In this document: in pieces, positions 35,885 to 45,919 of the stretch
Layout: every line of letters begins with the position of its first letter
Position numbering within the stretch: the first letter of the stretch is position 1
NCBI RefSeq assembly: GCF_002831585.1
Contig: NZ_CP025113.1
Coordinates: 5,719,001 to 5,783,000, forward strand
Source of the DNA: Bradyrhizobium sp. SK17
Lineage (GTDB): Bacteria > Pseudomonadota > Alphaproteobacteria > Rhizobiales > Xanthobacteraceae
Reading direction: 5' to 3'
Length of the DNA: 64,000 bases
Position numbers and translations under genes: made by a program
The notes under the pieces: generated by a model
Told to the model about the DNA's origin: nothing
What the model saw: the letters and a program-made list of their open reading frames with translations, nothing else
Databases searched by the model: none

Positions 35885-37032
35885 TACGTACGCTCGTAGA
35901 TATTGAGATTGTCTTTGCCGAGGGTTTCGCTAGCACGAAGCCGGAAAGCGGGCGACTGCGTGATTGCGTCGAGCGGCAATGCGTCCAGCGCGGGAACGCC
36001 GTCGGCGCCGATCGCATCCGGTCCGCGCAACAGCCAGATCTCATCGACCAGACCCGCCGCGACGAAAGATCTTGCCACGCGCGCGCCACCCTCGACCATC
36101 AGCCGCGTGATGCCCTTCTCCCCCAGCGCATGCAGCACGGGCAACAGATCGAGTCCCGGCGACGCGGTCGACGCAACGCGGATCACCTGCGCGCCGGCGG
36201 CACCGAGCTTCACGGCAGCGGGTGCCTCGGCGAGATCCGACGTCATCACCCAGAGCGGTGTCTCGCGCGCGGAATGCACCAGCCGGCTATCGCCCGAGAG
36301 CCGCAGCGCGCGATCCAGCACCACGCGTACCGGCGAACGCGCCGCCATGCCGGGCAACCGGCAGGTCAGCAGCGGATCGTCGGCCTGCACCGTGCCGATC
36401 CCGACCAGGATCGCATCGTTCTGTGCGCGCAGCAGATGCACGCGGGTCCGCGCCGCCTCGCCGGTGATCGCAACGGGCTTGTGGCCACGAGCCGCGATCT
36501 TGTCGTCGGCAGACACCGCGAGCTTGAGAATGACATGCGGCCGCTTGTCGGTGATGCGAAGGAAGTGTCCGGCATGGTCGCGCGCCGCCTCCGTCGCGCA
36601 CAGCCCGACATCGACTGCGATGCCGGCAGCACGCAATTTCGCATGCCCCTTGCCGCCGACGTCCGGATTGGGGTCTTCGATCGCCGAGACCACACGGGCG
36701 AGCCCGGCGGCGACCACGGCGTCCGCGCAAGGCGGCGAACGGCCGAAATGCGAGCATGGTTCGAGCGTGACATAGAGCGTCGCGCCACGGGCAGCGTCGC
36801 CGGCGCGCCGCAACGCCTCGACCTCGGCATGCGGCCGGCCGCCCGGCTGGGTCCAGCCGCGGCCGACGATGACGCCGTCCTTGACGATGACGGCGCCGAC
36901 CGCCGGATTGGGCCAGGTGCGCCCGAGCCCGCGCCGTCCCAGCGCGAGCGCCAACTGCATGAAGCGCAGATCGGCGGCTTTGGCCTCTTTGGATTTCTGC
37001 GCGAACTGGTCTTCCAGGATACGGAAGATCAT
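35884..37032 (-). CDS. ribD: bifunctional riboflavin deaminase/reductase
   Basis: Deaminates and then reduces the early pyrimidine intermediate of riboflavin synthesis. 382 residues. N-terminal deaminase: [19 protein letters not shown], zinc ligands in [11 protein letters not shown] and [18 protein letters not shown]-terminal reductase: [20 protein letters not shown], then [16 protein letters not shown] and [20 protein letters not shown]. Overlaps nrdR by 4 bases upstream and ribE by 1 base downstream. Confidence 0.94.
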   Translation of the reverse strand: MIFRILEDQFAQKSKEAKAADLRFMQLALALGRRGLGRTWPNPAVGAVIVKDGVIVGRGWTQPGGRPHAEVEALRRAGDAARGATLYVTLEPCSHFGRSPPCADAVVAAGLARVVSAIEDPNPDVGGKGHAKLRAAGIAVDVGLCATEAARDHAGHFLRITDKRPHVILKLAVSADDKIAARGHKPVAITGEAARTRVHLLRAQNDAILVGIGTVQADDPLLTCRLPGMAARSPVRVVLDRALRLSGDSRLVHSARETPLWVMTSDLAEAPAAVKLGAAGAQVIRVASTASPGLDLLPVLHALGEKGITRLMVEGGARVARSFVAAGLVDEIWLLRGPDAIGADGVPALDALPLDAITQSPAFRLRASETLGKDNLNIYERT

Positions 37033-37511
37033 TTGCGCAACGTCGCGAGCCGCGGATCCTCTTCGCCGGTCAGCTCGTCGAGCACCGCCTCGAAGTCCTT
37101 GGCCTCACGGAAATTGCGATAGACCGACGCGAACCGCACATAGGCGACGTCGTCGAGCTGGCGCAGATGCTCCATCACGATCTCGCCGATCGCCTCCGAG
37201 GACACCTCCGCCTCGCCGCCGCTTTCGAGCTCGCGCACGATCGTCGACACCATCTTCTCGACCCGCTCGGACTCCACCGGGCGCTTGCGCAAACTGATCT
37301 GCAGCGAGCGCACCAGCTTGTCGCGATCGAACGGCACGCGGCGGCCGTTGCGCTTGATCACGGTCAGCTCGCGCAGTTGCACCCGCTCGAAGGTCGTGAA
37401 GCGGAAATTGCAGGCCATGCAGACGCGCCGCCTGCGGATGACAGCGGAGTCCTCGGTCGGACGCGAGTCCTTGACCTGCGTATCGAGAGAATTGCAGCTC
37501 GGACAGCGCAT
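37029..37511 (-). CDS. nrdR: transcriptional repressor NrdR
   Basis: Nucleotide-sensing zinc-ribbon and ATP-cone repressor of ribonucleotide reductase genes. 160 residues. Zinc ribbon [17 protein letters not shown] with the second pair in [19 protein letters not shown]-cone begins [20 protein letters not shown]. It lies 27 bases after glyA and overlaps ribD by 4 bases, a conserved arrangement in Rhizobiales. Confidence 0.95.
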   Translation of the reverse strand: MRCPSCNSLDTQVKDSRPTEDSAVIRRRRVCMACNFRFTTFERVQLRELTVIKRNGRRVPFDRDKLVRSLQISLRKRPVESERVEKMVSTIVRELESGGEAEVSSEAIGEIVMEHLRQLDDVAYVRFASVYRNFREAKDFEAVLDELTGEEDPRLATLRK

Positions 37512-37538
37512 CCGACGGGACCTCTAGCGGCGAACGAC

Positions 37539-38840
37539 TTATTGATAGATCGGGAAACGATCGGTCAGCGCCTTGACGCGCTCCTTGATCGCGGCCTCGA
37601 CCAGCGGGGCCTTGCCATCCGGCGACTGCGCCAGCGCGTTCAGCACCTCGGCGATCATGCCGCCGACCTGCTTGAACTCGGCGACGCCGAAGCCGCGGGT
37701 GGTCGCAGCCGGCGTGCCCAGGCGAAGACCCGAGGTGACGAACGGCTTCTCGGGATCGAACGGGATGCCATTCTTGTTGCAGGTGATGGCGGCACGCACG
37801 AGCGCCTTCTCGGAGATGTTGCCCTTCAATCCCTTCGGACGCAGGTCGACCAGCATCAAGTGGTTGTCGGTGCCGCCGGAGACGATGTCGAGGCCGTGGC
37901 CGCGCAGCGTTTCCGCCAGCGCCTTGGCGTTCTCGACCACGTTCCTGGCGTAGATCTTGAAGTCCGGCCGCAGCGCTTCCGCGAACGCCACCGCCTTGGC
38001 AGCGATCACATGCATCAGCGGGCCGCCCTGCAGGCCCGGGAAGATCGCCGAGTTCAGTTTCTTGTGCAGCGTCTCGTCATTGGTGAGGATCAGGCCGCCG
38101 CGCGGACCGCGCAGCGACTTGTGTGTCGTGGTCGTGGTGACGTGAGCATGCGGCACCGGCGAGGCATGCACGCCGCCGGCGACGAGGCCTGCGAAATGCG
38201 CCATGTCGACCAGCAGATACGCACCGACCGAGTCGGCGATCTCGCGGAAGCGCTTGAAGTCCCAGGCGCGCGAATAGGCCGAGCCGCCGGCGATGATCAG
38301 CTTCGGCTTGACCTGCTCGGCCTGCTTCTGGACTTCGTCCATGTCGATCAGATGATCGTCGCGGCGCACGGTGTAGTGCGAAGCCTTGAACCACTTGCCG
38401 GACATGTTGACCGGCGAGCCATGGGTGAGATGGCCGCCGGCGGCGAGGTCGAGACCCATGAAGGTGTCGCCGGGCTGCAGCAGCGCCAGGAACACCGCCT
38501 GGTTCATCTGGCTGCCGGAATTGGGCTGCACGTTGGCAAAGTTTGCGCCGAACAGCTTCTTGGCGCGATCGATCGCCAGGTTCTCGGCGACATCGACCCA
38601 CTCGCAACCGCCGTAGTAGCGCGCGCCCGGATAGCCTTCCGCATATTTGTTGGTCATCACCGAGCCCTGCGCCTCCAGCACGGCGCGGCTGACGATGTTT
38701 TCGGAGGCGATCAGCTCGATCTCATGGCGCTGCCGACCAAGCTCGCCCTTGATCGCGGCGGCGATCTCGGGATCGGCCTCGGCGAGACCAGCCGTGAAGA
38801 AGGAATCAGGCGCGGAAGCAGTCTTGGTCGAGGAGGTCAT
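37539..38840 (-). CDS. glyA: serine hydroxymethyltransferase
   Basis: PLP enzyme interconverting serine and glycine while charging tetrahydrofolate with one carbon. 433 residues, the usual length. PLP-lysine near 240 in [14 protein letters not shown]; other hallmarks are [37 protein letters not shown] and [20 protein letters not shown]. First gene of the glyA-nrdR-rib run on the minus strand. The 548-base region upstream is shared with a divergent TonB receptor. Confidence 0.96.
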   Translation of the reverse strand: MTSSTKTASAPDSFFTAGLAEADPEIAAAIKGELGRQRHEIELIASENIVSRAVLEAQGSVMTNKYAEGYPGARYYGGCEWVDVAENLAIDRAKKLFGANFANVQPNSGSQMNQAVFLALLQPGDTFMGLDLAAGGHLTHGSPVNMSGKWFKASHYTVRRDDHLIDMDEVQKQAEQVKPKLIIAGGSAYSRAWDFKRFREIADSVGAYLLVDMAHFAGLVAGGVHASPVPHAHVTTTTTHKSLRGPRGGLILTNDETLHKKLNSAIFPGLQGGPLMHVIAAKAVAFAEALRPDFKIYARNVVENAKALAETLRGHGLDIVSGGTDNHLMLVDLRPKGLKGNISEKALVRAAITCNKNGIPFDPEKPFVTSGLRLGTPAATTRGFGVAEFKQVGGMIAEVLNALAQSPDGKAPLVEAAIKERVKALTDRFPIYQ

Positions 38841-39388
38841 CGGCGAAATATCTCCACCGCCGCAAGCCTTTACGGAGGATACGGACGGTCACGAGTGGCG
38901 ATCGAAGCTGGCCGCAGAGCGTTATCACATCGCCCCAAAATGGCCAAGCGGTTGCGGTCCCCGGCGTTCAATTATGCCAGATATGGTGGGGATGGCGGGG
39001 ATTGCCAGCCGGCCGGAGCGGCCCCGTAAGGCCCGGTCCCGACCCATCCTACGGTGTGGCTGCGGCGACCGGCCAGAGCGACGTGACGCCCTTCCCGATT
39101 GACCACCACCCGAGGTTGATGACCCGAAAGCGAACAGCACGGCGGGCAGTTCGCCGGAGCCGATGCCAGTCAGCAGATGACTTTGAACCGTTCAATCTTG
39201 AATCGTTCAATACTGGATCGATTCAAAATTCTCGCGCAAGGCGTGCAATTGCGCATCATACGCCGTTGTCTCCCGGTCACACCCGCACGCTTTGCGCACA
39301 GCTTCGATAGCTTCTAACCGTGCGCGGGCTGTTCCCGAAAATCGCCGTGATAACGACGGCCGAAGAAACCTTTTCTTTGGGGCGTTGA
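38841..39388. promoter_or_regulatory. long region between glyA and the siderophore receptor
   Basis: 548 bases between divergent genes. No gene is supported. It holds three phased near-palindromes at 39183-39226. No riboswitch is recognised. An opposite-strand frame ending at 39207 (LEAIEAVRKACGC onward) looks protein-like but has no start outside the receptor gene. Confidence 0.45.
39183..39226. promoter_or_regulatory. three phased near-palindromes, candidate operator array
   Basis: TTGAACCGTTCAA (39183-39195), TTGAATCGTTCAA (39198-39210) and TGGATCGATTCAA (39214-39226). Each is a 13-base near-palindrome, spaced 15 and 16 bases apart, 162 bases upstream of the receptor start. This looks like a multi-site operator; the regulator is unknown. 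Confidence 0.5.
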
Positions 39389-41665
39389 ATGTCGGACGGA
39401 TGGATGCGGCCGCAGCGGATCGCTGCTTCGGCTTTGGTTGTGCTTTCGGTTGCTGGCGTGGACGATGCCTTCGCGCAGACGCAATTGCCGCCGGTCTCGG
39501 TCGACGCGCCGCACCGGCAATCGGCGCGATCGCAGCAGCAGCCCTCACAACGGACCACACGCGCGCGGAGCGGTGCGCGCCGCGCGACGGTCGCGCCGGT
39601 GGGCGCACAGCCGCAGAGCGCACAGCAGGCCGCAAGCGCAGGCGGCGGGCACGAGCGCGCCAACGGCCCGGTCACCGGCTATCTGGCGCGGCAGAGCTCG
39701 AGCGGAACCAAGACCAGCACGCCGATCATCCAGACCCCGCAATCGGTGACGGTCATCGGCGCCGAGCAGATCCGCGACCAGAAGATCGTCAGCAAGTTCG
39801 ACGAGGTGCTGCGCTACTCGCCAGGCGTCATCGGCGGCACTTACGGCTCCGATTTCCGCAACGACTGGTTCCTGATCCGCGGCTTCCCGGCGCAGAACGA
39901 ATCGCTGTTCCTCGACGGCCTGCAACTGTTCTACACGTCCTATGGCAGCTGGAAGCTGCAACCCTTCAACCTCGAACGCGTCGAGGTGCTGCGCGGTCCC
40001 TCCGGCATCCTGTACGGCGGCTCGGCGCCGGGCGGCCTCGTCAACGCCGTGAGCAAGATGCCGTCGGCCGAGCCCATTCGCTACATCGAGGCCGGCGTCA
40101 ACAATTTCGGCAACGGCTACACTGCGTTCGATATCGGCGGCGCGGTGCCGCAGTCAGGCAACAGTCAGGTGCTGTACCGCTTCGTGGGCCAGGCCCAGGG
40201 CGGCGGCACGCAGACCGATTACACCTACGACAACAACTTCTTCTTCGCACCGTCAGTGACCTGGCGTGATGCCGACACCAGCGTCACGGTGTACGCCACG
40301 GCTGCACATAACAACACCAGGGCGGAGAACTTCCTGCCCTATGTCGGCACCGTCACCAACGCGCCGTTCGGTAAGATTCCGACCAGCCTGTTCACGGGCG
40401 ATCCCAGCGCCGACCAGTTCCGCCGCGAGCAGGAGACCGTCGGCTACAAGGTCGAGAAGAGCCTGACCGACAGCCTCGACTTCCGCCAGAACGCGCGCGC
40501 CGCGCATGTCGACGTCTACTACACCGGCCTCTACGGGCTCGGCTACGCCACGACGCCGGCTGCCGCCGATCTCGCGCGCGGCAATTTCTACGCCCGCGGC
40601 AACGCGTTGCAGTTCAACCTCGACAACCAGCTCGAGTACCGCTTCAACACCGGCATCTTGCAACACACCGCCCTGCTCGGCCTCGATCTCAAGCACTACG
40701 GCATCGACGACCGCCAGGGCTTTGGCGTGGGCACCAATCTCAATCTGCTCAACCCGGTGTACGGCACCAACGCGCCCTACAGCGGTCCGTTGTATCAGAA
40801 CGCCTATCTCAGCCAGGGCATGGCCGGGCTCTACCTGCAAGACCAGGTCAAGCTCGACCGCCTGACCGTGGTACTGTCGGGCCGACAGGACTGGGTCGAT
40901 CTCGTCAACCAGAACCGGATGGGGCCCGATCAGAGCCGCGAGGACAGCAAGTTTTCCGGCCGTGTCGGCGCGATCTACAATTTCGACAATGGCGTCGCGC
41001 CCTACGTCTCCTACATGACCGGCTACAATCCGATCATCGGCCTCAATGCGCAGAGCCAATTGCTGTTGCCCGAGACATCGGAGCAGACCGAGGTCGGCGT
41101 GAAGTACGAGCCGGTCGGGCTCAATGCCCGGTTCAGCGTCGCCTATTTCGACCTGAAGCGGAAGAACGCGCTGACGACGGATCCGAACAACTCGATGTTC
41201 CAGACCCAGAACGGCGAGGTCACCTCGCGCGGCGTCGAGCTCGAAGCGGTCGCCAACATCACGCGCAATTTCAAACTGGTCGCGAGCTACACCAACTACG
41301 AGCTGTTCGTCAGCAAGGATCTCAATCCGGCGCTGATCGGCACCGTTCCAACCAACACGCCGCGTGACTTCGCCTCGGTGTGGACCGACTACACCTTCCG
41401 CGAAGGCCCGCTGGCTGGCTTCGGCTTCGGCGGCGGCGTGCGCTATGTCGGCTCCTCGTTCGCAGACAATCTGAACACCGCGCGCGTTCCCTCCTTCGTG
41501 CTCGGCGACCTCGCCGTGCATTACGAATGGGGCAACAACTGGCGCGCGGCACTCAACATCGTCAATGTGACCGACAAGATCTATGTCGCGAGCTGCGCGG
41601 TAATCTCTTCCTGCTACTATGGCGATCGCCGCCGCTTCACCGCAAGCCTCGGCTACAAATGGTGA
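39389..41665 (+). CDS. TonB-dependent siderophore receptor (FhuA/FpvA-like)
   Basis: Outer-membrane ferric-siderophore transporter energised by TonB. 758 residues. Signal peptide to about residue 29 (VDDAFAQ), a basic disordered stretch rich in Gln, Arg and Ala, then the plug from about 100: TSTPIIQTPQSVTVIGAEQI, RYSPGVIGGTYGSDFRNDWF, IRGFPAQNESLFLDGLQL and the LERVEVLRGPSGILYGGSAP box. The C-terminus ends in aromatic SLGYKW. A strong terminator follows. It converges with a siderophore-interacting reductase gene. Siderophore class (likely hydroxamate) is inferred only from overall similarity. Confidence 0.9.
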   Translation: MSDGWMRPQRIAASALVVLSVAGVDDAFAQTQLPPVSVDAPHRQSARSQQQPSQRTTRARSGARRATVAPVGAQPQSAQQAASAGGGHERANGPVTGYLARQSSSGTKTSTPIIQTPQSVTVIGAEQIRDQKIVSKFDEVLRYSPGVIGGTYGSDFRNDWFLIRGFPAQNESLFLDGLQLFYTSYGSWKLQPFNLERVEVLRGPSGILYGGSAPGGLVNAVSKMPSAEPIRYIEAGVNNFGNGYTAFDIGGAVPQSGNSQVLYRFVGQAQGGGTQTDYTYDNNFFFAPSVTWRDADTSVTVYATAAHNNTRAENFLPYVGTVTNAPFGKIPTSLFTGDPSADQFRREQETVGYKVEKSLTDSLDFRQNARAAHVDVYYTGLYGLGYATTPAAADLARGNFYARGNALQFNLDNQLEYRFNTGILQHTALLGLDLKHYGIDDRQGFGVGTNLNLLNPVYGTNAPYSGPLYQNAYLSQGMAGLYLQDQVKLDRLTVVLSGRQDWVDLVNQNRMGPDQSREDSKFSGRVGAIYNFDNGVAPYVSYMTGYNPIIGLNAQSQLLLPETSEQTEVGVKYEPVGLNARFSVAYFDLKRKNALTTDPNNSMFQTQNGEVTSRGVELEAVANITRNFKLVASYTNYELFVSKDLNPALIGTVPTNTPRDFASVWTDYTFREGPLAGFGFGGGVRYVGSSFADNLNTARVPSFVLGDLAVHYEWGNNWRAALNIVNVTDKIYVASCAVISSCYYGDRRRFTASLGYKW

Positions 41666-41701
41666 GCCGGCCGCGAAGCGTTCACTGAACGATCATCGCG
41701 A

Positions 41702-41729
41702 GAGGCGGCGTTCAGCCGCCTCGCTTTTT
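41702..41729 (+). terminator. Rho-independent terminator of the siderophore receptor
   Basis: Stem GAGGCGGC/GCCGCCTC with loop gttca, then gcTTTTTc. It begins 37 bases after the receptor stop. Confidence 0.85.
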
Positions 41730-41839
41730 CGATGTTCGTCAGGGTGGTGTCAGCATGTCAGGCTAGGGTCCCGCCGCGGCCGTACTTGCCGCGCCCAGAC
41801 TGGCCCGCTCCGAAATGCGAGCCCCGGAGCGGGCCTTTT
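41730..41839 (+). ncRNA. candidate small RNA ending in its own terminator
   Basis: The 110 bases after the receptor terminator end in a second perfect terminator (stem GGCCCGCTCCG/CGGAGCGGGCC at 41802-41812 and 41825-41835, then TTTTA). No open frame is convincing here. A free-standing terminator directly after another suggests a short plus-strand RNA. Family not recognised. Confidence 0.35.
41802..41839 (+). terminator. second Rho-independent terminator
   Basis: 11-base perfect stem GGCCCGCTCCG/CGGAGCGGGCC with a 12-base loop, followed by TTTTA on the plus strand. It could also act as a backup terminator for the receptor mRNA. Confidence 0.75.
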
Positions 41840-41899
41840 ACTTGCCGAGAGTTGTCCGAAGACATCCCAGGCTGCTGCTCGGTAGTATCGAACCATCGC

Positions 41900-42649
41900 C
41901 TAATCCAGTCCGACCTTGCCCGGAGCCCAATAGGCCTTGGTTCGTAGCCGCGATGGGACGACGCCGGCGGCCTTCAGCGCCCGGCTGACGCGCTGGATCG
42001 AGGAGGCCTTGCCGGTCAGCACGAAATGCGCGCCTCTGGCGGCAAAGCGCAGCAGCTCGGCCTCGGCGTCACCGAGATGGACATCGTCCGCGATTCGCTC
42101 GATCAACGTCGCCTCGCGGAGCCCGACGACGTCCAACACCGGCCGCGCCGCCCCGACATCCGAGACCTCGAAGACCTCGACTGCACCGGCCGCCAGCGGA
42201 CCGTGACGAAGCGCGGCGGCCAAGGCAAACGAAGTTTCATCGCCGAACAGCACCACCGGCGCGTCGAGACCGGACAGGTCGAGCGAACGACGCGGGCCGA
42301 AGAATTGACAGTCGTCGCCCACTTGCAAGCCGGTTGCCCAGCGGCTGCCCGGTCCGTCGCCGTGTATGAAAGTGAGCAATCGCATGCTACCCGCGCCAGC
42401 GTCCCACGACATCGGTGTGTAGGTGCGCGCCCCAAGGCCGGACCCGATCGATACCTGGACCTTTTGGCCAACGGTCCACGCAACGTCGCGGAGTGCCCCG
42501 CCTTCGAGCTGGAGCAGCCGAAACTGCGGCGCGAGCGTCTCGGCCGCAGCGATGCGCGCAGAACGCATCAGCCAACGCAGCAGCATCCGCGTGACCCGAC
42601 CTTGCGAAACCGGCCGCTGCTGGGAATTTGGCGAAACGAGCTCGATCAA
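41900..42649 (-). CDS. siderophore-interacting protein (ViuB/SIP-type flavin reductase)
   Basis: Cytoplasmic FAD-dependent ferric-siderophore reductase that releases iron after uptake. 249 residues. FAD-binding barrel with RTYTPMSWDAGAGSMRLLTF and HGDGPGSRWATGLQVGD; the NAD(P)H half begins VVLFGDETSFALAAALRHG; the C-terminus RTKAYWAPGKVGLD is the family's conserved end. It faces the TonB receptor tail to tail and would complete an uptake-and-release pair. Start at 42649; MLLRWLMRSARIAAAETLAP (about residue 22) is an alternative. Confidence 0.88.
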   Translation of the reverse strand: MIELVSPNSQQRPVSQGRVTRMLLRWLMRSARIAAAETLAPQFRLLQLEGGALRDVAWTVGQKVQVSIGSGLGARTYTPMSWDAGAGSMRLLTFIHGDGPGSRWATGLQVGDDCQFFGPRRSLDLSGLDAPVVLFGDETSFALAAALRHGPLAAGAVEVFEVSDVGAARPVLDVVGLREATLIERIADDVHLGDAEAELLRFAARGAHFVLTGKASSIQRVSRALKAAGVVPSRLRTKAYWAPGKVGLD

Positions 42650-42688
42650 CGGCCTATTCCCTTCATCAGAATATCAGCGCCGTGCGGA

Positions 42689-43387
42689 TCACGCCGTCCT
42701 GATCGTCAGCTCGTTGCCGCGCCCCGGGTCGAACGGCAGCGGCAATGAGCGATAGCCGTTCTGCGGATCGCGCACGTAGTCGAGATAGCCGGAGCCCTGT
42801 TCGAACGCGTTCTCCCCGACGACCACGGCACCCGGCTTGAGATGAGGCTCGAGCAGCTTGAGGATCGGAAGATAAAGTGTGAATGCGCCGTCGAGCATCA
42901 CCATGTCGATGCAGCCGCCGACGCCGGGCTTCAGCGTTTCCCGGGCATCGCCGAGCCGAAACTCTACCAGATCGTCGAGCCCGGCGGCCGCAACGTTGGC
43001 GCGCGCCCGTTCGACCTTGCCGGGCTCGAGATCGGTTCCGATCAGGCGGCCGCCGCCCATGTCGCGCAAGGCAGCCGCCATGTAGATGGCGGAGATCCCC
43101 ATCGACGAGCCAAACTCGACGATGCGAGCGGCCTTGCAGGTTCGCGCGCACATATAGAGAAATCGGCCAAAATCACGGGAGACGCTTAGAAAATTGCCGG
43201 CGAGCCCGTGATAGAGCCCCGCCATGTCCGTAGTCTCGGCTTCGACGAACTTGCTGACCGTTCTCTCGACATCAACGGCTTCATGGGCGTAGGCCTGCAT
43301 CAGCGGCGCATCCGCCGCTTCCGCTTCCCGATGCAGTCGTTCGAGGACATCAGCAACGAGGCCGTGGCTGAGCGAATCCATATCCAT
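42689..43387 (-). CDS. class I SAM-dependent O-methyltransferase
   Basis: 232 residues resembling the catechol/caffeoyl-CoA O-methyltransferase group. SAM motif VEFGSSMGISAIYMAAAL (about 91-108), acidic residue in IGTDLEPGKVERARAN, and motif DMVMLDGAFTLYLPILKLLE with the metal-linked Asp. Start at 43387 (MDMDSLSHG) or two codons later. It precedes the siderophore-interacting gene by 39 bases on the same strand, so an operon is plausible. Whether it acts on a siderophore is unknown. Confidence 0.85.
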   Translation of the reverse strand: MDMDSLSHGLVADVLERLHREAEAADAPLMQAYAHEAVDVERTVSKFVEAETTDMAGLYHGLAGNFLSVSRDFGRFLYMCARTCKAARIVEFGSSMGISAIYMAAALRDMGGGRLIGTDLEPGKVERARANVAAAGLDDLVEFRLGDARETLKPGVGGCIDMVMLDGAFTLYLPILKLLEPHLKPGAVVVGENAFEQGSGYLDYVRDPQNGYRSLPLPFDPGRGNELTIRTA

Positions 43388-43474
43388 GCTCCTGAGGCGT
43401 CAACGTCAGAGCTGGATACGAAATTGTCCCTCTCGCCACATTCCGTAAACGCGACAACCTCTTGCGAGTTCTGG

Positions 43475-44299
43475 TCAGAGCTCGGCGATGCGGCGCTCGG
43501 CCAGATACCGCGCCGGCGGCTTGCCGAGCGCCTTGCGGAACATGGTGACGAAGGCGCTGGCGTCGCCATAGCCGAGATCGAGCGCCACGATCTGCACCGA
43601 GACTCCCGCCGCGAGGCGCTGAAGCGCAAGCAGGATGTGGAGCTGCTGCCGCCAGCGGCCGAAGCTCATGCCGGTCTCGCGTTGCAGGATGCGGGTCAAG
43701 GTACGCGGCGCCACGCCCATACGGTTGGCCCAATCATCGATCGTCGCGCGATCGGAGGGGGTGGCCATCATCGCGGCTGCAATCCTGCGCAGCCGGGCAT
43801 CGGCGGGCATCGGAAAGTTCAGTCGCTCGACGGGGGCCTGAGACAATTGGTCCAGCAGCACCGTAGCGATCCGGCCGTCGGCGCCGTCGATATCGTACAG
43901 CACCGGGATCCGGGTGACATGCACGAGCAAGCGCTCCAGCAATGGCGAGATCGACAGCGCACAGCATTGCTTCGGCAATGCCACGGCCGCCTCCGGTTCG
44001 ACGAACAGGCAACAGACCTCGACATGTCCGGCCGCAGTTACGCTATGGGGATAATTGCCCGGTATCCACACCGCGCAGCGCGGCGGTACGATCCAGACGC
44101 TTTTGCCGGCTTCGCAGCGGACGACACCCCGCAAGGTCAGAACGAGCTGCGCCTTGCGATGCTCGTGCATCGCAACCTCGATGCCCTTGGTAACCATGAC
44201 GCCGCCGAAGGCCGCGATCGCGCGCGGCACTTCCTCGGGATCGAAATCTGCGGCTTCGACGGTAGGAAGATCGTCTTCGTTGAGCCGGAAGAATGGCAT
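43475..44299 (-). CDS. AraC-family regulator with N-terminal cupin domain
   Basis: Start at 44299 (MPFFRLNEDDLPTVEAADFD); an in-frame start at 44356 adds a Pro-rich leader. 274 residues. N-terminal cupin-like sensor (MHEHRKAQLVLTLRGVVRCE, then WIVPPRCAVWIPGNYPHSV) and C-terminal double HTH (TIDDWANRMGVAPRTLTRIL then GYGDASAFVTMFRKALGKPP). It could control the methyltransferase and siderophore-interacting genes 87 bases downstream, or itself. The ribosome site is weak. Confidence 0.85.
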   Translation of the reverse strand: MPFFRLNEDDLPTVEAADFDPEEVPRAIAAFGGVMVTKGIEVAMHEHRKAQLVLTLRGVVRCEAGKSVWIVPPRCAVWIPGNYPHSVTAAGHVEVCCLFVEPEAAVALPKQCCALSISPLLERLLVHVTRIPVLYDIDGADGRIATVLLDQLSQAPVERLNFPMPADARLRRIAAAMMATPSDRATIDDWANRMGVAPRTLTRILQRETGMSFGRWRQQLHILLALQRLAAGVSVQIVALDLGYGDASAFVTMFRKALGKPPARYLAERRIAEL

Positions 44300-44419
44300 G
44301 ACAGGCGACGGTCGATCCGGGCACGATGGGGTGACCCAGACAATATCGGTCCGCAATTGCGACTTTCAACACGGCGAGCGCCGGCATCCGCTGCGACAAA
44401 CAGCGAACGTCGATCGATT

Positions 44420-45919
44420 CTAATCCTCGTTGGCCTTGAAGCGCCCCAGCCCCTTCAGCACGAACGGCGCCAATAGCGCGATCAGGGCAACGCCCAGCAG
44501 CGTCGCCGACATCGGGCTTTGCAGCAGCACCATCGGATCGCCGAGGCTGATCGCCAGCGCGCGGCGAAGCTGGCTTTCCGCGATCGGGCCGAGGATCAGC
44601 CCGATCACGACAGGCGCGATCGGAAAATCGAACCGCCGCATCAGGAACCCCATCACGCCGAACGCCGCCAGCATCGACAGCTCGACGACCGAGGGCTTGG
44701 CCGCGATCGTGCCCATGGTCGCGAACACCAGGATGCCGGCATACAGCCAAGGCTGCGGGATCGCGAGCAGCCGCACCCACAGGCCGACCAGCGGCAAATT
44801 GAGCACCAGCAGCATGCCATTGGCGATGAACAGGCTGGCGATCAGGCCCCACACCAGATCGGGCCGCTCGGCGAACAGCAGCGGCCCCGGATTGAGGCCG
44901 TATTGCTGGAAGCCCGCCAGCATCATCGCCGCGGTGGCCGAGGTCGGCAGCCCGAGCGTCAACAGCGGCACCAGCGTGCCGGCGGCCGAGGCATTGTTGG
45001 CGGCCTCAGGTCCCGCGACGCCCTCGATCGCGCCCTTGCCGAACTCCTCCGGATGTTTGGTGAGTCGCCGCTCGGTGGAATAGGACAGGAAGGTCGGAAT
45101 CTCGGCGCCACCCGCCGGCAGCGCGCCGATCGGAAAGCCGAACAGCGTGCCGCGCAGCCATGGCTTCCACGACCGCCGCCAATCCTCCCGCGTCATCCAC
45201 AGCGAGCCGCGCACCGGCTCGAGCTTCTCCTCGGCGTGATGGCGGCGCGAGGCGACATAGAGCGCCTCCCCCACCGCGAACAGGCCGACCGCGAGCGTCG
45301 TCACCTCGACGCCGTCGAGCAATTCCGGAATGCCAAAGGCAAGCCGCGCCTGACCGGTGAGCTTGTCGATGCCGACCAGGCCGAGTGTCAGTCCGATGAA
45401 CAGGCTGGTCAGCCCGCGGATTGGCGAGTCGCCGAATGTCGCCGACACCGTGACGAAGGCGACGCACATCAGTGCGAAATAATCCTCCGGCCCGAACCTG
45501 ACGGCGAAGTCGACCAGCCATGGTGCGAGGAAGGCAAGGCCAATGGTGGCGATGGTGCCCGCCACGAACGAGCCGATCGCCGACGTCGCCAGCGCCGGGC
45601 CGCCACGGCCGGCCTTGGCCATCTTGTTGCCCTCGAGCGCGGTCGCCATCGACGCGCTCTCGCCCGGCGTGTTGATCAGGATCGCGGTGGTCGATCCGCC
45701 ATACATGCCGCCGTAATAGATGCCGGCGAACATGATCAGCGAGCCGCCGGGATCGAGCTTGTAGGTCACCGGCAGCAGCAGCGCGACCGTCAGCGCCGGG
45801 CCGATCCCCGGCAGCACCCCGACCGCGGTGCCAAGGAATACGCCGATCAGGGCGTAGAGCAGGTTCATCGGCTGCATGGCGACCGCCATGCCATGCGCCA
45901 GCGCGGCGAACGTATCCAT
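44420..45919 (-). CDS. tctA: tripartite tricarboxylate transporter large permease TctA
   Basis: Main permease for citrate-like or other carboxylates using the ion gradient. Start at 45919 ([20 protein letters not shown]), sharing one base with the tctB stop; the open frame upstream is a tctB shadow. 499 residues, 10-12 membrane helices. Signature regions [60 protein letters not shown] and [20 protein letters not shown]. Encoded after tctC and tctB in a coupled operon. Confidence 0.94.
   Translation of the reverse strand: MDTFAALAHGMAVAMQPMNLLYALIGVFLGTAVGVLPGIGPALTVALLLPVTYKLDPGGSLIMFAGIYYGGMYGGSTTAILINTPGESASMATALEGNKMAKAGRGGPALATSAIGSFVAGTIATIGLAFLAPWLVDFAVRFGPEDYFALMCVAFVTVSATFGDSPIRGLTSLFIGLTLGLVGIDKLTGQARLAFGIPELLDGVEVTTLAVGLFAVGEALYVASRRHHAEEKLEPVRGSLWMTREDWRRSWKPWLRGTLFGFPIGALPAGGAEIPTFLSYSTERRLTKHPEEFGKGAIEGVAGPEAANNASAAGTLVPLLTLGLPTSATAAMMLAGFQQYGLNPGPLLFAERPDLVWGLIASLFIANGMLLVLNLPLVGLWVRLLAIPQPWLYAGILVFATMGTIAAKPSVVELSMLAAFGVMGFLMRRFDFPIAPVVIGLILGPIAESQLRRALAISLGDPMVLLQSPMSATLLGVALIALLAPFVLKGLGRFKANED

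Noticed and set aside
37167-39029. 620-codon open frame antisense to nrdR and glyA
   Set aside because: Spans two well-conserved genes on the other strand, has low-complexity content and no start signal.
39207-39635. 142-codon minus frame whose last 38 residues look protein-like
   Set aside because: Most of it is antisense to the receptor signal and linker region, and no start lies outside that gene; kept only as a remark.
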